DNA from: Streptomyces phyllanthi
GTDB taxonomy: Bacteria > Actinomycetota > Actinomycetes > Streptomycetales > Streptomycetaceae
Length of the DNA: 64,000 nt
Direction: 5' to 3'
Assembly (NCBI RefSeq): GCF_009377205.1
Contig: NZ_VJZE01000002.1
Span: forward strand, 34,069-98,068
Positions within the stretch are counted from its first letter, which is position 1. Each line of letters opens with the position of its first letter. A program made the position numbers and the translations under genes. Below, piece after piece: positions 8,181 through 21,436 of the stretch. Under the pieces are notes generated by a model. It did no database searches and was not told the origin of the DNA. It saw only the letters and a program-made list of their open reading frames with translations.

Positions 8181-8742
8181 ATGCCGTCAGTGGTCGGGCT
8201 GCTGGAACAGTGCGAGTTGGGTGCTCGCCGTCGAGTGGATGAGCTGCGGGAGGAGGCCGACCGGATCCAGGCCGAGCTGGCCGTGGCCGAGAGGGAATGG
8301 AAGGAGTGGGCGATTGCCCGCTCACGGGTCAGCGAGGTACTGGCCCCGGCGGACGAGGGCGGGCAGGACTCCGCCGGGGCCGAGTGGCAGGCCGGAGGGC
8401 GGGCAGGACTCCGCCGGGGCCGAGTGGCAGGCCGGAACGACGCAGGAGGCGGCGAAGCCGAAGTCGCAGGTGTCCATGTGGCGCGAGGGGCTGGATTGGT
8501 CGGTGCTGTCGGTGGACTACCAGCGCATTCTGCAGGTGGGGGCCGACCGGGCCCGGCTCGGTCAGGGGCCGGTGACCTGTCAGGAGATGGCCGCTGCGTT
8601 CGGCATGGACGTGGTGCCGGCGCGGGTGGAAGCACTGCGGTCGAAGGCGAAGCGCCTGGTGGCGCGGGGCTGGCTGGCCGAGCCGGCTGCAGGCCGGTTC
8701 ACGCCCGCGCCGGGCGTGAACCCGCCAGGCGGCGGGTCATGA
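8181..8742 (+). pseudogene. IS-associated HTH protein broken by a 40-bp duplication
   Basis: The N-terminal half (coiled, Glu/Arg-rich, from the ATG at 8181 or 8154) reads in one frame up to the repeat at 8355-8434. The C-terminal half, with the winged-helix signature LRSKAKRLVARGWLAE, reads in a different frame after it. Removing one 40-bp copy restores one continuous protein of about 170 aa. Its last 44 bases overlap, tail to tail, the 3-prime end of an IS5-type transposase, and the same arrangement recurs at 47.2 kb. The protein probably accompanies the IS; function unknown. Confidence 0.7.
8355..8434 (+). repeat. Perfect 40-bp tandem duplication causing a frameshift
   Basis: Two identical head-to-tail 40-bp copies (8355-8394 and 8395-8434, each starting GAGGGCGGGCAGG). 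Because 40 is not a multiple of three, the second copy shifts the reading frame of the HTH gene. Loss of a copy by slippage would repair the gene. Confidence 0.9.
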
Positions 8743-8844
8743 CCATGGTCATCGACCAGTAGATCATCGCCTCGGCGCTGGTGGTGCGGCGTTCGACGTC
8801 GCAGGCCAGGCGGCGGGTGCGCATCAGGTGGGCGAAGAGGGAGA
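8699..8844 (-). pseudogene. IS5-type transposase, 3-prime exon after the group II intron
   Basis: The segment encodes the DDE transposase C-terminus (LFAHLMRTRRLACD, then TSAEAMIYWSM and VMTRRLAG) aligned with the end of the transposase at 47.2 kb, and stops at 8701-8699. It abuts the 3-prime end of the group II intron at 8845. Joining it to the 5-prime exon at 11015 keeps the frame (VE-LSLFAHLM). Confidence 0.75.
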
Positions 8845-8902
8845 GTCGGCCCGAGGCGCGGTGGCCGGGTCTCCCCGGCTCCGTTTCCTCGGGCCGCTCA
8901 CC

Positions 8903-8936
8903 GAACCGGACGTGCGACTCTCACCGCATCCGGCTC
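8903..8936 (-). ncRNA. Group II intron domain V
   Basis: The 34-nt hairpin starts GAGCCGGATGCGGTGAGAG and closes with CGTCCGGTTC, with the conserved GAAAG-type bulge region variant GAGAG and the CGC bulge, matching the catalytic domain V of bacterial group II introns. It lies 30 nt downstream of the maturase stop, as expected. Confidence 0.9.
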
Positions 8937-8966
8937 TCCACAGGTCGCTGCCGCTGGATCGATGAC

Positions 8967-10418
8967 CTATGCGGCCCATGGTGTCGGGATGTTCAATCCC
9001 CGCCAGCGGTAGCGGGTGACCGTAACCGAGGCGATGTTGAACAGTCCGACACCTTCGAGGACGATCTGCCGCCAGCCCATGGGGCCCTTGAACTGTCGGC
9101 GCAGGGCGGTCCACGTCATGCGTCGCCGATACGTGATCATGTTGACCACCCGCCACCACACGAACGACCGCAAGGTGTTGAACGTGTGCTTGGCGACGGC
9201 GTGCTTGAAGTAGTTGGCCCAGCCGCGAAGGATTTGGTTGATCCTCGACAGCACGGCGGCGAACGGGACCTGCGACCTCCTGTGGGTCAGCGCCCTGATC
9301 TTCCGCTTCAGTTCGCGGACCGGCTTGTCCGCGATGAACGTGTAGACGTAGTGCTTGTCCGTTCCCCGCTTGCGCATCCACTTGATGTGGAAGCCGAGGA
9401 AGTCGAACCCGTCGGCCATGTGCACCACACGCGTCTTGGACTGCGACAGGCGCAGTCCAAGCGGGGCGAGGGCCTCACCGATGTCCGTCTTCAGCGCCTC
9501 GACGTGGTGGCGTTCGCCCCTGACGAGCACGACGAAGTCGTCCGCGTAACGCACGATTCGCCAGTTCGGCAGGTTCTTGGCCACCCGCGTGAAACGGCGC
9601 GAGTCGCTGGACATCGTTCCGCCGGGCTTCCACGGCCCCATCACGTGCTCGTCGAGCGCGGACAGGGCGATGTTGGCCAGCAGCGGAGAGAGGATCCCGC
9701 CTTGCGGGGTGCCGGTCTCGGACGGTTCCATCGCCCCGGTCTCCCGGAGGATTCCGGCCTTCAGGAACGCCTTGACCAGGGCGAGGACGCTCTTGTCCTT
9801 GACTCGGGAGCGCACCCGGTCCATCAGGGCCGTGTGGTCGATCGAGTCGAAGCACGCCTCGATGTCCGCGTCCAGGACCTGGCGGTAGCCTTGAGTGCCC
9901 CAGAAGTGGATCTCGGCGATCGCGTCGTGTGCCCTCCGGTTGGGGCGGAACCCGTAGGAGACCGGCGCGAAGTCGGCCTCGAAGATGGGTTCCAGCACCA
10001 GTTTCAATGCCGCCTGGACCACGCGATCGGCCACGGTCGGGATGCCCAGACCCCTCAGGTTCCCGCCGTGCTTGGGGATCATCCGTTCGCGTACCGGCAG
10101 CGGGCGGAACGTCCGCTGCCGCAGCTGCTCGCGCAGCTGGTCCAGGAACACCTCCACGCCCACCCGCTCGGTGATGGACCGGACCGTGGCCCGATCCACG
10201 CCGGCGGTGCGGGCACCGGTGTTGCCGGCGACCCGGTCCCACGCCACGGCGAGGAACCTTCGGTCGCATACCAGGTGGTACAGATCATCGAAGCGGCAGC
10301 CGGGATCGGCCACCGCCCAGCGGTGCAGCTTGGTCTGCATCTCCCGTACCCGCAGCGGCCGCGTCACCGGCGCGTCGTGCTGCGCGGCCGGAGTCTCCAC
10401 CCCGGCATCTTCGAGCAT
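8967..10418 (-). CDS. ltrA: Group II intron reverse transcriptase/maturase
   Basis: The 483-aa product has the RT blocks in order: GVDRATV (73-79), RPLPVRERMIPK (105-116), DADIEACFDSIDH (183-195), GTPQGGILSP (236-245), the active site YADD (291-294) and FLGFH further on, followed by a maturase X domain (ILRGWANYFKHA). No HNH endonuclease domain is visible after domain X, so target priming would rely on endonuclease-independent retrohoming. AAGGGGA lies before the ATG at 10418. All catalytic residues are intact, so it may still be active. Confidence 0.93.
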   Translation of the reverse strand: MLEDAGVETPAAQHDAPVTRPLRVREMQTKLHRWAVADPGCRFDDLYHLVCDRRFLAVAWDRVAGNTGARTAGVDRATVRSITERVGVEVFLDQLREQLRQRTFRPLPVRERMIPKHGGNLRGLGIPTVADRVVQAALKLVLEPIFEADFAPVSYGFRPNRRAHDAIAEIHFWGTQGYRQVLDADIEACFDSIDHTALMDRVRSRVKDKSVLALVKAFLKAGILRETGAMEPSETGTPQGGILSPLLANIALSALDEHVMGPWKPGGTMSSDSRRFTRVAKNLPNWRIVRYADDFVVLVRGERHHVEALKTDIGEALAPLGLRLSQSKTRVVHMADGFDFLGFHIKWMRKRGTDKHYVYTFIADKPVRELKRKIRALTHRRSQVPFAAVLSRINQILRGWANYFKHAVAKHTFNTLRSFVWWRVVNMITYRRRMTWTALRRQFKGPMGWRQIVLEGVGLFNIASVTVTRYRWRGLNIPTPWAA

Positions 10419-11014
10419 TGCAGTCCCCTTCCACTCACAACCTGCTGCCGCCCTTCGCCATGTGCACGGCTTTCCCGTGCTCGGACTACTACGGCGGCTC
10501 CGCCCCGTCCCGGTCCGGTCGGCCGACGGTGGGCCCAGCCCGGATGTCCGCGCTGGATGCGCGGCCCGCGGCAGGACCGGGACGGTTCCCGTGTTCACTT
10601 GTGATCGCTTGTCGGAGGAGGCGCCCGGCTATACCCCGGCGGCATCGCCACGGTTACGCCGCAGACCTTCACCGTGGCCTTGCGCGGCGGCGAACGAGAC
10701 CACCGCGCAAGTCGCCCGCCCGAGCATGAGGCAGGCGCGCACCGCACCCAGCCCAGATCCGCCAGGTTCGAGCTGGTGGGAATTCGTTACGAGGCTTCAC
10801 ACACCGGTTTCTCGCGTACACCTCTCCGTCTTGCTCGCCGGACCCACGGCCATCTGGCAGTACCGGCCCCGCCCCGGCTTTGTCAGGGCTGCTTCCCGCC
10901 CTCCCCGGCACCTCCCGGATCAGACTGCCCTCAGCTTCAACCCCACTGCTGCGACAGCGGGTTGGTGCAGGTCTTTCACCTCCACTCGATCAACAAGCGC
11001 CTCACGGCGCACAC

Positions 11015-11392
11015 GTTCGACGATCCACCGCTTGGGCAGCACCACGAAGCCGCGCTTGTCGTCGCTGCGTTTGACGATGGCCAGCACAAGCCCGAGGGCG
11101 GCCAGGCAATGCTCGACAAGGCTGCCGGTGTAGCCGCCGTCGGCCCAGACCAGCGCAAGGCGGTGGTGTGCCTCGGCCACGCGCGCGAGCAGCACCTGCG
11201 CGGCAGTACGGTCGCGGCATCGGCGCTGGTGACCATCACGCCCAGCAGCAGGCCGAGGGTGTCGACGACGACGTGCCGCTTGCGCCCGTTGATCTGCTTG
11301 CCGCCGTCGTAGCCCCGGCTGTCGGCGCCGATGACAGCGTCCGCCTTGACGGACTGCGAGTCGATCACCCCGGCCGACGGCTCCGCAAGCCC
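11015..11392 (-). pseudogene. IS5-type transposase, 5-prime exon (truncated and frameshifted)
   Basis: Minus-strand codons give the DDE core: [11 protein letters not shown], then [21 protein letters not shown], then in another frame VWADGGYTG and [11 protein letters not shown] up to the intron. One base is missing near 11215 (between SADA and DRTA), which shifts the frame. An in-frame TAG at 11395-11393 and loss of homology upstream show that the N-terminal third is gone. The transposase is therefore dead even if the intron splices. Confidence 0.78.
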
Positions 11393-11395
11393 CTA

Positions 11396-11501
11396 CATCG
11401 CGATCAGGCGCCTCCTTGAGGAAGACGTGGGCAACCTCGGCTCACGCATCGACGCCGTCGGCGGCCAGCCGTCCCTGAGGAGTGAAGCCAACCGAGCCTG
11501 A
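11396..11501 (+). pseudogene. C-terminal fragment of an unidentified gene
   Basis: About 35 codons ending in TGA at 11499-11501 show strong G/C third-position bias (AIRRLLEEDVGNLGSRI core). No start is present; the frame runs into the IS junction near 11390, so the gene was probably cut by the IS. Family not recognised. Confidence 0.4.
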
Positions 11502-11621
11502 AGGCGGCACGCGCCGACAGTGGGCAGGCACTCCCGCCAACGGATCGGGCCCCTCACCTGCTGGCACCATGATCGAGCGGCACCGGCTCACAGGCACACT
11601 CACCTCCCTTTCTGCGCGGCC

Positions 11622-13415
11622 TCAGCCGGGTCCGCCCAAGATGATCTTCCACACTCGGGTCGCCACCTGGAGGTTGAGCCGGTCCTCTACGTTCGCGAGG
11701 TCGTTGCCGGTGATCTCGCGTATGCGCTGGAGCCGATAGCGCAGGGTGCTGCGGTGGATCGCGAGAGATTCGGCGGTCTCGTCGTAGTTGCCGCCGAAGT
11801 CGAAGTACCGGGACAGGGTCTCCACCATGGCCGTGTGGTGCCGTGAGTCGTAGTCGATGAGCTGCCCGAGCCACTCCTGGACGAAGGTCTCCAGTTCCCG
11901 GTAATCGTTGCCGGGTCCCAGAATGCGGTAGAAGCCCAGCTCGTCGAAGAACGTCGTGCCGTAGCTCTCGCGGGAGTGGCGGCGCACCTTCAGGGCACGC
12001 AGCGCCTCCTGGTAGCCGTGGGGGATGCCGTCCGGGGAGTCGCAGGGGGCGCTCACCCCGATCGTCCCGGACCGTGTCCCGGTCTCCCGGCCGAGCGCCT
12101 CGTGCAGTGCGCGGTCGTGCGGCCTGTCGTCGGTGACCAGGACCACGTGGTCGGAGCGTCGGGTCAGCAGCGAGCGCATGCCCGCGGCGGAAGCCGCCCG
12201 GCCCACGGTCTGCGCGAAGAAGTCGTCCGAGGCCCGGTTCGGCCACTGCACCACGACGACATAGTGGGTGCGGTGCAGGTCGTGTCCGACCGCCTCGGAC
12301 CGGGCGTAGGCGCTCGCCTCGTCCGTCCCGGCGAGGAGGTCGTCGACCAGCTCGCGGTGCAGCCTCAGCTCCACTTCGGCCAGATTACGCAGATGGGCCA
12401 GCTCCAGGGCAAGCGAGGTGGCGGCGTGTTCCAGCGCGAACACGGTGTGCTCGTCGGCCTCCTCCCGGGCGTCGACCAGGGCCAGCACGCCCAGGCTCTC
12501 GCCGTGCGGGCGGACCAGGGCGATCAGCCGGTCCTTGATCCGCACCGGCCCGGCCTCCCGGGCGAGGGCGTGCAGCATTTCGTCCTGGCGCACGGGGTCC
12601 GGTTCCGGATAGGGGTCGGGGCAGCTGGGGCCGCTCCAGGACCTCAGTCGGCCGAAGCGGTCCTCGACCAGCGCGGGGAGTCCAGTGAGTCTGTGCAGTG
12701 CTCGGGTGATGGCTTCCTCGCTGCCGCCCGAGACAGCGACGTCGGACATGACCGCGTGAACGGCCCGCTCGTATCCCAGCTCGGCCAGGGCGTAGATCAG
12801 CTGCCGCTGGAGGGCTGCCCGTTCTCGCCTCAGCCGGTGCAGTTCCAGCGTGTCCTCGCGTCGGCGGCGGTGTGCGAAGGCGACTGACAGAGCGGCAGCG
12901 GTGTACCGGACGAGCGTGGCGAGCAGGGAGTGCTCGGCTTCGGTGGGCGGGGAGTGGGACGTCACCACGACGTAACCACGGAGTCCGTCAGGGCCGCGCA
13001 GGCCGAGGGCTCGGCCCCAGGGCCGGCCGGGTACGGTCACGGGGCCGTCTCGTCCGGCCAGCTCCTGCACTCTCCGGTCGACGGCCGAGGGATGGGTTTG
13101 CCCTTCCCGCGGGCTGGGGACCAGGGCGCCGTCCGCCGTAAGGTATCCGGCCTCGGCGCTGTACGGCCCGGCGGCTGCTATGTGGTCCATGGCCAGGCGC
13201 AGGATCTCGCCTTCGTCCTGGGTGTCGAACAGGGCGTGGGAGAGCGCCATCAGTGCGTGGGAGGCGTGGTCGGCCGGGGCTGGAGCGGGTGGGCGGGGCC
13301 TTCTCCGCGCGGCCGTGGGATGCCGCCCGGCGCTGCCCCGCGGAAGGCTGCCCTTCCGGTCGGAGGCGCGGCGGTGCAGGCGGCGGTAGAGGCTGTGGGC
13401 CCGGCTGTCGGCCAT
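11622..13415 (-). CDS. PucR/CdaR-family transcriptional regulator with GAF-like sensor
   Basis: The 597-aa protein has a basic Pro-rich N-terminus (1-50), a GAF-like domain (about 55-170), a linker, a GGDEF-derived CdaR-like middle domain (about 360-500) and a C-terminal HTH (YDETAESLAIHRSTLRYRLQRIREITG near 545-572) typical of the family. PucR-type regulators activate catabolic or stress genes on binding a small ligand. It is divergent from the chaperone operon, 215 bp away, and is a plausible regulator of it; that link is inference. The GAF ligand is unknown. Confidence 0.82.
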   Translation of the reverse strand: MADSRAHSLYRRLHRRASDRKGSLPRGSAGRHPTAARRRPRPPAPAPADHASHALMALSHALFDTQDEGEILRLAMDHIAAAGPYSAEAGYLTADGALVPSPREGQTHPSAVDRRVQELAGRDGPVTVPGRPWGRALGLRGPDGLRGYVVVTSHSPPTEAEHSLLATLVRYTAAALSVAFAHRRRREDTLELHRLRRERAALQRQLIYALAELGYERAVHAVMSDVAVSGGSEEAITRALHRLTGLPALVEDRFGRLRSWSGPSCPDPYPEPDPVRQDEMLHALAREAGPVRIKDRLIALVRPHGESLGVLALVDAREEADEHTVFALEHAATSLALELAHLRNLAEVELRLHRELVDDLLAGTDEASAYARSEAVGHDLHRTHYVVVVQWPNRASDDFFAQTVGRAASAAGMRSLLTRRSDHVVLVTDDRPHDRALHEALGRETGTRSGTIGVSAPCDSPDGIPHGYQEALRALKVRRHSRESYGTTFFDELGFYRILGPGNDYRELETFVQEWLGQLIDYDSRHHTAMVETLSRYFDFGGNYDETAESLAIHRSTLRYRLQRIREITGNDLANVEDRLNLQVATRVWKIILGGPG

Positions 13416-13630
13416 GGGATCACTCCGTTCTCCCCGAGCCTCACGAGGTGAACCGACGTCCGTGTACCCCTCTCGGATCGGCTCACCCGAGATGCTCGGA
13501 CTGTTCGTGTCGTGCTCGCGGGGCGAGCGGACGGGACAGCTTTTGACCCCTCGGGCGCAGGCGCGAAGCCGCTGGGCCCGCGACCCTTGGGCTTGTCCGG
13601 TTCACCGCGCCGTGGCAGGGAGGACTGACG

Positions 13631-14122
13631 ATGACCGAGCAGGCCCGTAGGACCGTTGCCACGTACGAGACGTACCAGGAAGCCGAACGCGCCGTCGACC
13701 ACCTCTCGGACCAGGGGTTTCCCGTGGAGAGGGTGGCCATCATCGGACAGGACGTCCGCCTCGTCGAGCAGGTCATCGGCCGTATGGACTACGGCAGGGC
13801 CGCCCTGCACGGAGCGGCGAGCGGAGCCCTTCCCGGTGCGCTGATCGGCTGGCTCTTCGGCCTGGTGGACTGGGTGGACCCGCTCGTCTCCGCCCTGCTC
13901 GTCGCCCTCTACGGCCTGATTTTCGGAGCGATCGTGGGGGCGCTGTTCGGCCTGCTGCTGTACGCCCTGCAGGGCGGCCGCCGGGACTTCGCCTCCGTCC
14001 GCTCGATGCAGCCCAGCCGGTACGACGTCGTCGTGGACGAAACGGTCGCCAACGAGGCCGTACGGCTGCTCGGCGGGCTGCAGACCACCGGCGCCGACGG
14101 CCACCGTCCCGCCCCTACCTGA
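13631..14122 (+). CDS. General stress protein 17M-like membrane protein
   Basis: The 163-aa product has the GSP17M-type N-terminus ([17 protein letters not shown], then [10 protein letters not shown]) followed by two or three glycine-rich hydrophobic helices ([17 protein letters not shown] and [15 protein letters not shown]) and a YDVVVDE C-terminal strand. The family is linked to general stress responses; its biochemical role is unknown. It lies 52 bp before dnaK and probably leads the chaperone operon. Confidence 0.8.
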   Translation: MTEQARRTVATYETYQEAERAVDHLSDQGFPVERVAIIGQDVRLVEQVIGRMDYGRAALHGAASGALPGALIGWLFGLVDWVDPLVSALLVALYGLIFGAIVGALFGLLLYALQGGRRDFASVRSMQPSRYDVVVDETVANEAVRLLGGLQTTGADGHRPAPT

Positions 14123-14174
14123 ACGATCGGATCCGCAGTGCCGGCGCATGCCGCCGCACCGGGAGGAGTTCCTC

Positions 14175-16091
<1,917 letters not shown>

Positions 16092-16100
16092 GGAACCGCC

Positions 16101-16718
16101 ATGCCGATCCACCCCAGGGAACCCGACCCGGCCGTGCCGGACCAGGCCGACCCGGCTCAGGAGGGCGCCGTACGCCCTCCCCGCGGGGATCTTCCGCGCT
16201 CGGGCCGGCCGACCGGGCCGGGGCCTGCCACGGACGAGGAACCCGGCCCCGACGCGGCCGGCGGCCCCGCACCGTCCGAGGACGAGCACACGGCCGCGAT
16301 CCAGGAGCTGGAGGACCGCTGGCGGCGCGCGCTCGCCGACCTCGACAACCTCCGCAAGCGCCACGCCAGGGAACTGGAGCGGGAGCAGATGGTCGAGCGG
16401 TCCCGCACAGCCGCGGCCTTCCTGCCCGTCGTGGACAACCTCGAACTCGCCCTGACCCATGCGGGATCCGACCCCGGCGCGATCGTGGAGGGCGTCCGGG
16501 CGGTCCGCGACCAGGCGGTGAACGTCCTCGAACTGCTCGGCTACCCGCGGCACGCGGATACCGGAGTCGCCTTCGACCCGGCCCGGCACGAGGTGGTCGG
16601 CGTCGTCCAGGACCCCGATGCCGCACCGGGCACCGTCGTCGAGGTGCTGCGCCCGGGCTACGGGGACGGCGAACGGCAGCTCAGGCCCGCCGCCGTGACT
16701 GTCGCGAAGCGGGAGTGA
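16101..16718 (+). CDS. grpE: Nucleotide exchange factor GrpE
   Basis: The 205-aa product has a disordered charged N-terminus (1-65), a long helix (AIQELEDRWRRALADLDNLRKR, near 70-92) and the beta-domain with DPARHEVVGVV and VVEVLRPGY, the standard GrpE layout. It releases ADP from DnaK. It starts nine bases after dnaK and is translated in the same operon. The N-terminal extension is Pro/Asp-rich as in other actinobacteria. Confidence 0.93.
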   Translation: MPIHPREPDPAVPDQADPAQEGAVRPPRGDLPRSGRPTGPGPATDEEPGPDAAGGPAPSEDEHTAAIQELEDRWRRALADLDNLRKRHARELEREQMVERSRTAAAFLPVVDNLELALTHAGSDPGAIVEGVRAVRDQAVNVLELLGYPRHADTGVAFDPARHEVVGVVQDPDAAPGTVVEVLRPGYGDGERQLRPAAVTVAKRE

Positions 16719-16724
16719 CCGGTC

Positions 16725-17678
16725 ATGGCACGGGACTTCTACGAGGTGCTGGGCGTGTCGCGGACCGCGAGCCAGGACGAGATCCAGCAGGCGTATCGCA
16801 AGCTGGCCCGCACGTACCACCCCGACGTCAACAAGGATCCAGGGGCGGAGGAACGCTTCAAGGACCTCAACGAGGCCTACAGCGTCCTGTCGGACCCGAA
16901 GACGCGGGCCCGTTACGACCGCTTCGGCGAGGACTTCCGCAAGATCCCCGAGGACTTCGACGAACGGGTCACGGCCGGAGCGGGCGGCGGCTTCCGCGCT
17001 CGCAGGACCGCGGGCGCGGGCGGCCCCCGTGTCCGGTACACCACCGGCTTCGGCGACGACGTCGCAGCGGAGGGTGTCGACATCGAGGACCTGCTCGGCT
17101 CGCTCTTCGGAGCAGGCGCCGCCCCCGGCGGCGTACCGGGAGCCGACCAGGAGGCCGAGCTGCCGCTCACCGTCGAGGAGGCGTACAGGGGCGGTCGCCG
17201 CACCGTCACGCTCGCCGGGCCCACCGGGCAGCCGCGGCGGTACGAGGTCGACGTGCCGCCGGGCGTCACCGACGGGCAGCGCATCCGCCTGGCGGGCGAG
17301 GGCGCCCGCGGCAGCGGTGACGCCCCGGCGGGCGACCTGTACCTGCGGGTGCGCATCCGGCCCCACCCCAGGTTCCGGCTGGACGGCCGTGACGTCCACG
17401 TCCAGGTCCCGGTCACCCCCTGGGAGGCGGCCCTGGGGGCGACCGTGCCGGTGCCCACTCCCAGCGGCGGCACGGCCAAGGTCACCGTGCCCGCGGGCTC
17501 CAGCAGCGGCCGGCGGCTGCGGCTGCGCGGCGAGGGCATGCCGAACCCGCGTGGGCCGAACGGCGACCTGTACGCCGAGCTCCGCGTCATGGTGCCGCCC
17601 ACCCTCGGCGACCGGGAGCGCGAGCTGTTCGAAGAGCTCGCCGCCGTCTCCTCGTACGACCCCAGGAGGACGCGATGA
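16725..17678 (+). CDS. CbpA-type DnaJ co-chaperone without zinc finger
   Basis: The 317-aa protein has a J domain (1-70, HPD at about 36-38 in TYHPDVNKD), a Gly-rich linker and two C-terminal substrate-binding beta-domains ([11 protein letters not shown] and [13 protein letters not shown]). The CxxCxGxG zinc repeats of DnaJ are absent, so it is CbpA/DjlA-class. The next gene overlaps by four bases and encodes a CbpM-like partner, as in Gram-negative cbpA-cbpM, supporting this reading. Confidence 0.9.
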   Translation: MARDFYEVLGVSRTASQDEIQQAYRKLARTYHPDVNKDPGAEERFKDLNEAYSVLSDPKTRARYDRFGEDFRKIPEDFDERVTAGAGGGFRARRTAGAGGPRVRYTTGFGDDVAAEGVDIEDLLGSLFGAGAAPGGVPGADQEAELPLTVEEAYRGGRRTVTLAGPTGQPRRYEVDVPPGVTDGQRIRLAGEGARGSGDAPAGDLYLRVRIRPHPRFRLDGRDVHVQVPVTPWEAALGATVPVPTPSGGTAKVTVPAGSSSGRRLRLRGEGMPNPRGPNGDLYAELRVMVPPTLGDRERELFEELAAVSSYDPRRTR

Positions 17679-18072
17679 ACGACCGACCCACGGGGGCAGC
17701 GAGCGGCGGCGGGACTACCCGGGCGGACGTGGGCGACCACCCCGTACGGGCGGGCGCCGACGGCACGGCCGTGCGCTACGCGCTCGTCACCGTGCCCAGG
17801 CTCTCCCTGGACACCGTGGCCCGCCGCTCGGGCCTCCACCCCGACCTGGTCCGACGGTTCGTCGCCCTCGGACTGGTCGACGCCGAGCGCGACGCCGCGG
17901 GGCACCTGGTGTTCGCCCCCACCGCCCCGGCGGTCCTCGCCCGCGTCCAGCGGCTGCGCTCCGGACTCTGCCTCAACTACGCATCCATCGGTCTGGTGCT
18001 CGACCTGCTCGACCGCATCAGCCTGCTCGAAGCCGCACTGCGCGACCGCGGCAGGAGGAGTGAACCACCCCC

Positions 18073-18082
<10 letters not shown>
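17675..18082 (+). CDS. CbpM-like chaperone modulator / MerR-like HTH protein
   Basis: The 135-aa product has a MerR-like HTH ([29 protein letters not shown], near 48-75) followed by [23 protein letters not shown], typical of CbpM/HspR relatives. CbpM inhibits the J protein; HspR represses heat-shock genes. Without the long HspR tail and with the CbpA neighbour, the CbpM role is more likely, but an operon repressor role is possible. ATGA overlap with cbpA and ten-base overlap with clpB. Confidence 0.75.
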
Positions 18083-20708
<2,626 letters not shown>

Positions 20709-20712
<4 letters not shown>

Positions 20713-21167
20713 GCACCATGGAAGCGACGACCGTCACCTGCCCGAACTGCGGGCGCAAAAACCGCGTCCCCGTGGCCGCGGAGGGCCGCCCCACCTGCGG
20801 CAACTGCAAGCAGCCCCTGCCGTGGACGGCGGACGCCGACGAGCAGAACTTCGCCGAGGTCGCCGAGCGGGCCGACGTGCCCGTGGTGGTCGACCTGTGG
20901 GCGACCTGGTGCGGCCCGTGCCGCATGGTCAGCCCCGCCCTGGAGAAGGTCGCCGCCGACCTCGCCGGACGGATCAAGCTGGTCAAGGTCGACGTCGACA
21001 AGAACCCACGGCTGTCGCAGCGGTTCGAGGTCCAGGCGGTGCCGACGCTGCTGGTCCTGGACAAGGGGAAGACCGTCGCCCGGCAGTCGGGGGCCGCGCC
21101 CGCCCCTGTGCTGCGTCAGTGGGTGGAGCAGTCGATCGCGGGCCGGCAGCCGGCCCGGGAAGGGTGA
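20709..21167 (+). CDS. trxC: Thioredoxin with N-terminal zinc ribbon (TrxC/Trx2-like)
   Basis: The 152-aa product has paired cysteines CPNC (11-14) and CGNC (30-33) that form a zinc ribbon, then a thioredoxin fold with the redox site WCGPC (67-71) and the cis-Pro VPTLL. This is the thioredoxin-2 architecture, linked to oxidative stress. GTGA overlap with clpB; an ATG nine bases on is an alternative start. Co-transcription with chaperones points to redox rescue of damaged proteins. Confidence 0.9.
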
Positions 21168-21172
21168 CCCTG

Positions 21173-21436
21173 ATGACTCTGCACGCCGACCCCCACCTCG
21201 CCCTCGTGCGGCCGGTCACCCCGCGCACTCCCCGGGGGTGCGAGGAGTGTCTGCGCCACGGTTCCCCGTGGGTGCACCTCAGGCTCTGCCTGACCTGCGG
21301 GCACGTCGGCTGCTGCGACTCCTCTCCGAACCGGCACGCCCGCAGGCACGCGGCCACTGACGACCACCCGATCGTGCGGTCGTGGGAACCCGGCGAGGAC
21401 TGGCGCTGGTGCTTCGTCCACGAGGCGTACGTCTGA
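21173..21436 (+). CDS. UBP-type zinc-finger small protein
   Basis: The 87-aa product carries the BUZ/ZnF-UBP pattern: GCEEC near 23, CLTCGHVGCCDSS and two conserved histidines (RHARRHAATDDHP). In eukaryotes such fingers bind ubiquitin C-termini; the bacterial role is unknown. The stop overlaps the next ATG (TGATG). A second copy, fused to remnant sequence, lies at 35.7 kb. Its place between thioredoxin and the reductase-like gene suggests a stress role. Confidence 0.88.
   Translation: MTLHADPHLALVRPVTPRTPRGCEECLRHGSPWVHLRLCLTCGHVGCCDSSPNRHARRHAATDDHPIVRSWEPGEDWRWCFVHEAYV

Larger units (their letters stand above)
8845..11014 (-). mobile_element. Complete group II intron inserted in an IS5-type transposase gene
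   Basis: On the minus strand the element begins GTGTGCGCC (consensus GUGYG) at 11014 and ends at a C after GGGCCGA (consensus AY) at 8845, 2170 nt in all. It contains some 600 nt of 5-prime RNA domains, the maturase ORF, a canonical domain V (8903-8936) and a domain VI-like hairpin (GGCCCGAGG pairing with CCTCGGGCC, 8846-8898). Removing it joins transposase codons in frame across the boundary, which independently supports both splice sites. All parts needed for splicing and retrohoming look present. Confidence 0.85.

Noticed and set aside
8781..10604. 607-aa frame antisense to the group II maturase
   Set aside because: The maturase strand has full RT motifs; the antisense product has none.
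13416..13630. HspR (HAIR) or CIRCE repressor site before the chaperone operon
   Set aside because: No CTTGAGT-N7-ACTCAAG or TTAGCACTC-N9-GAGTGCTAA palindrome was seen.
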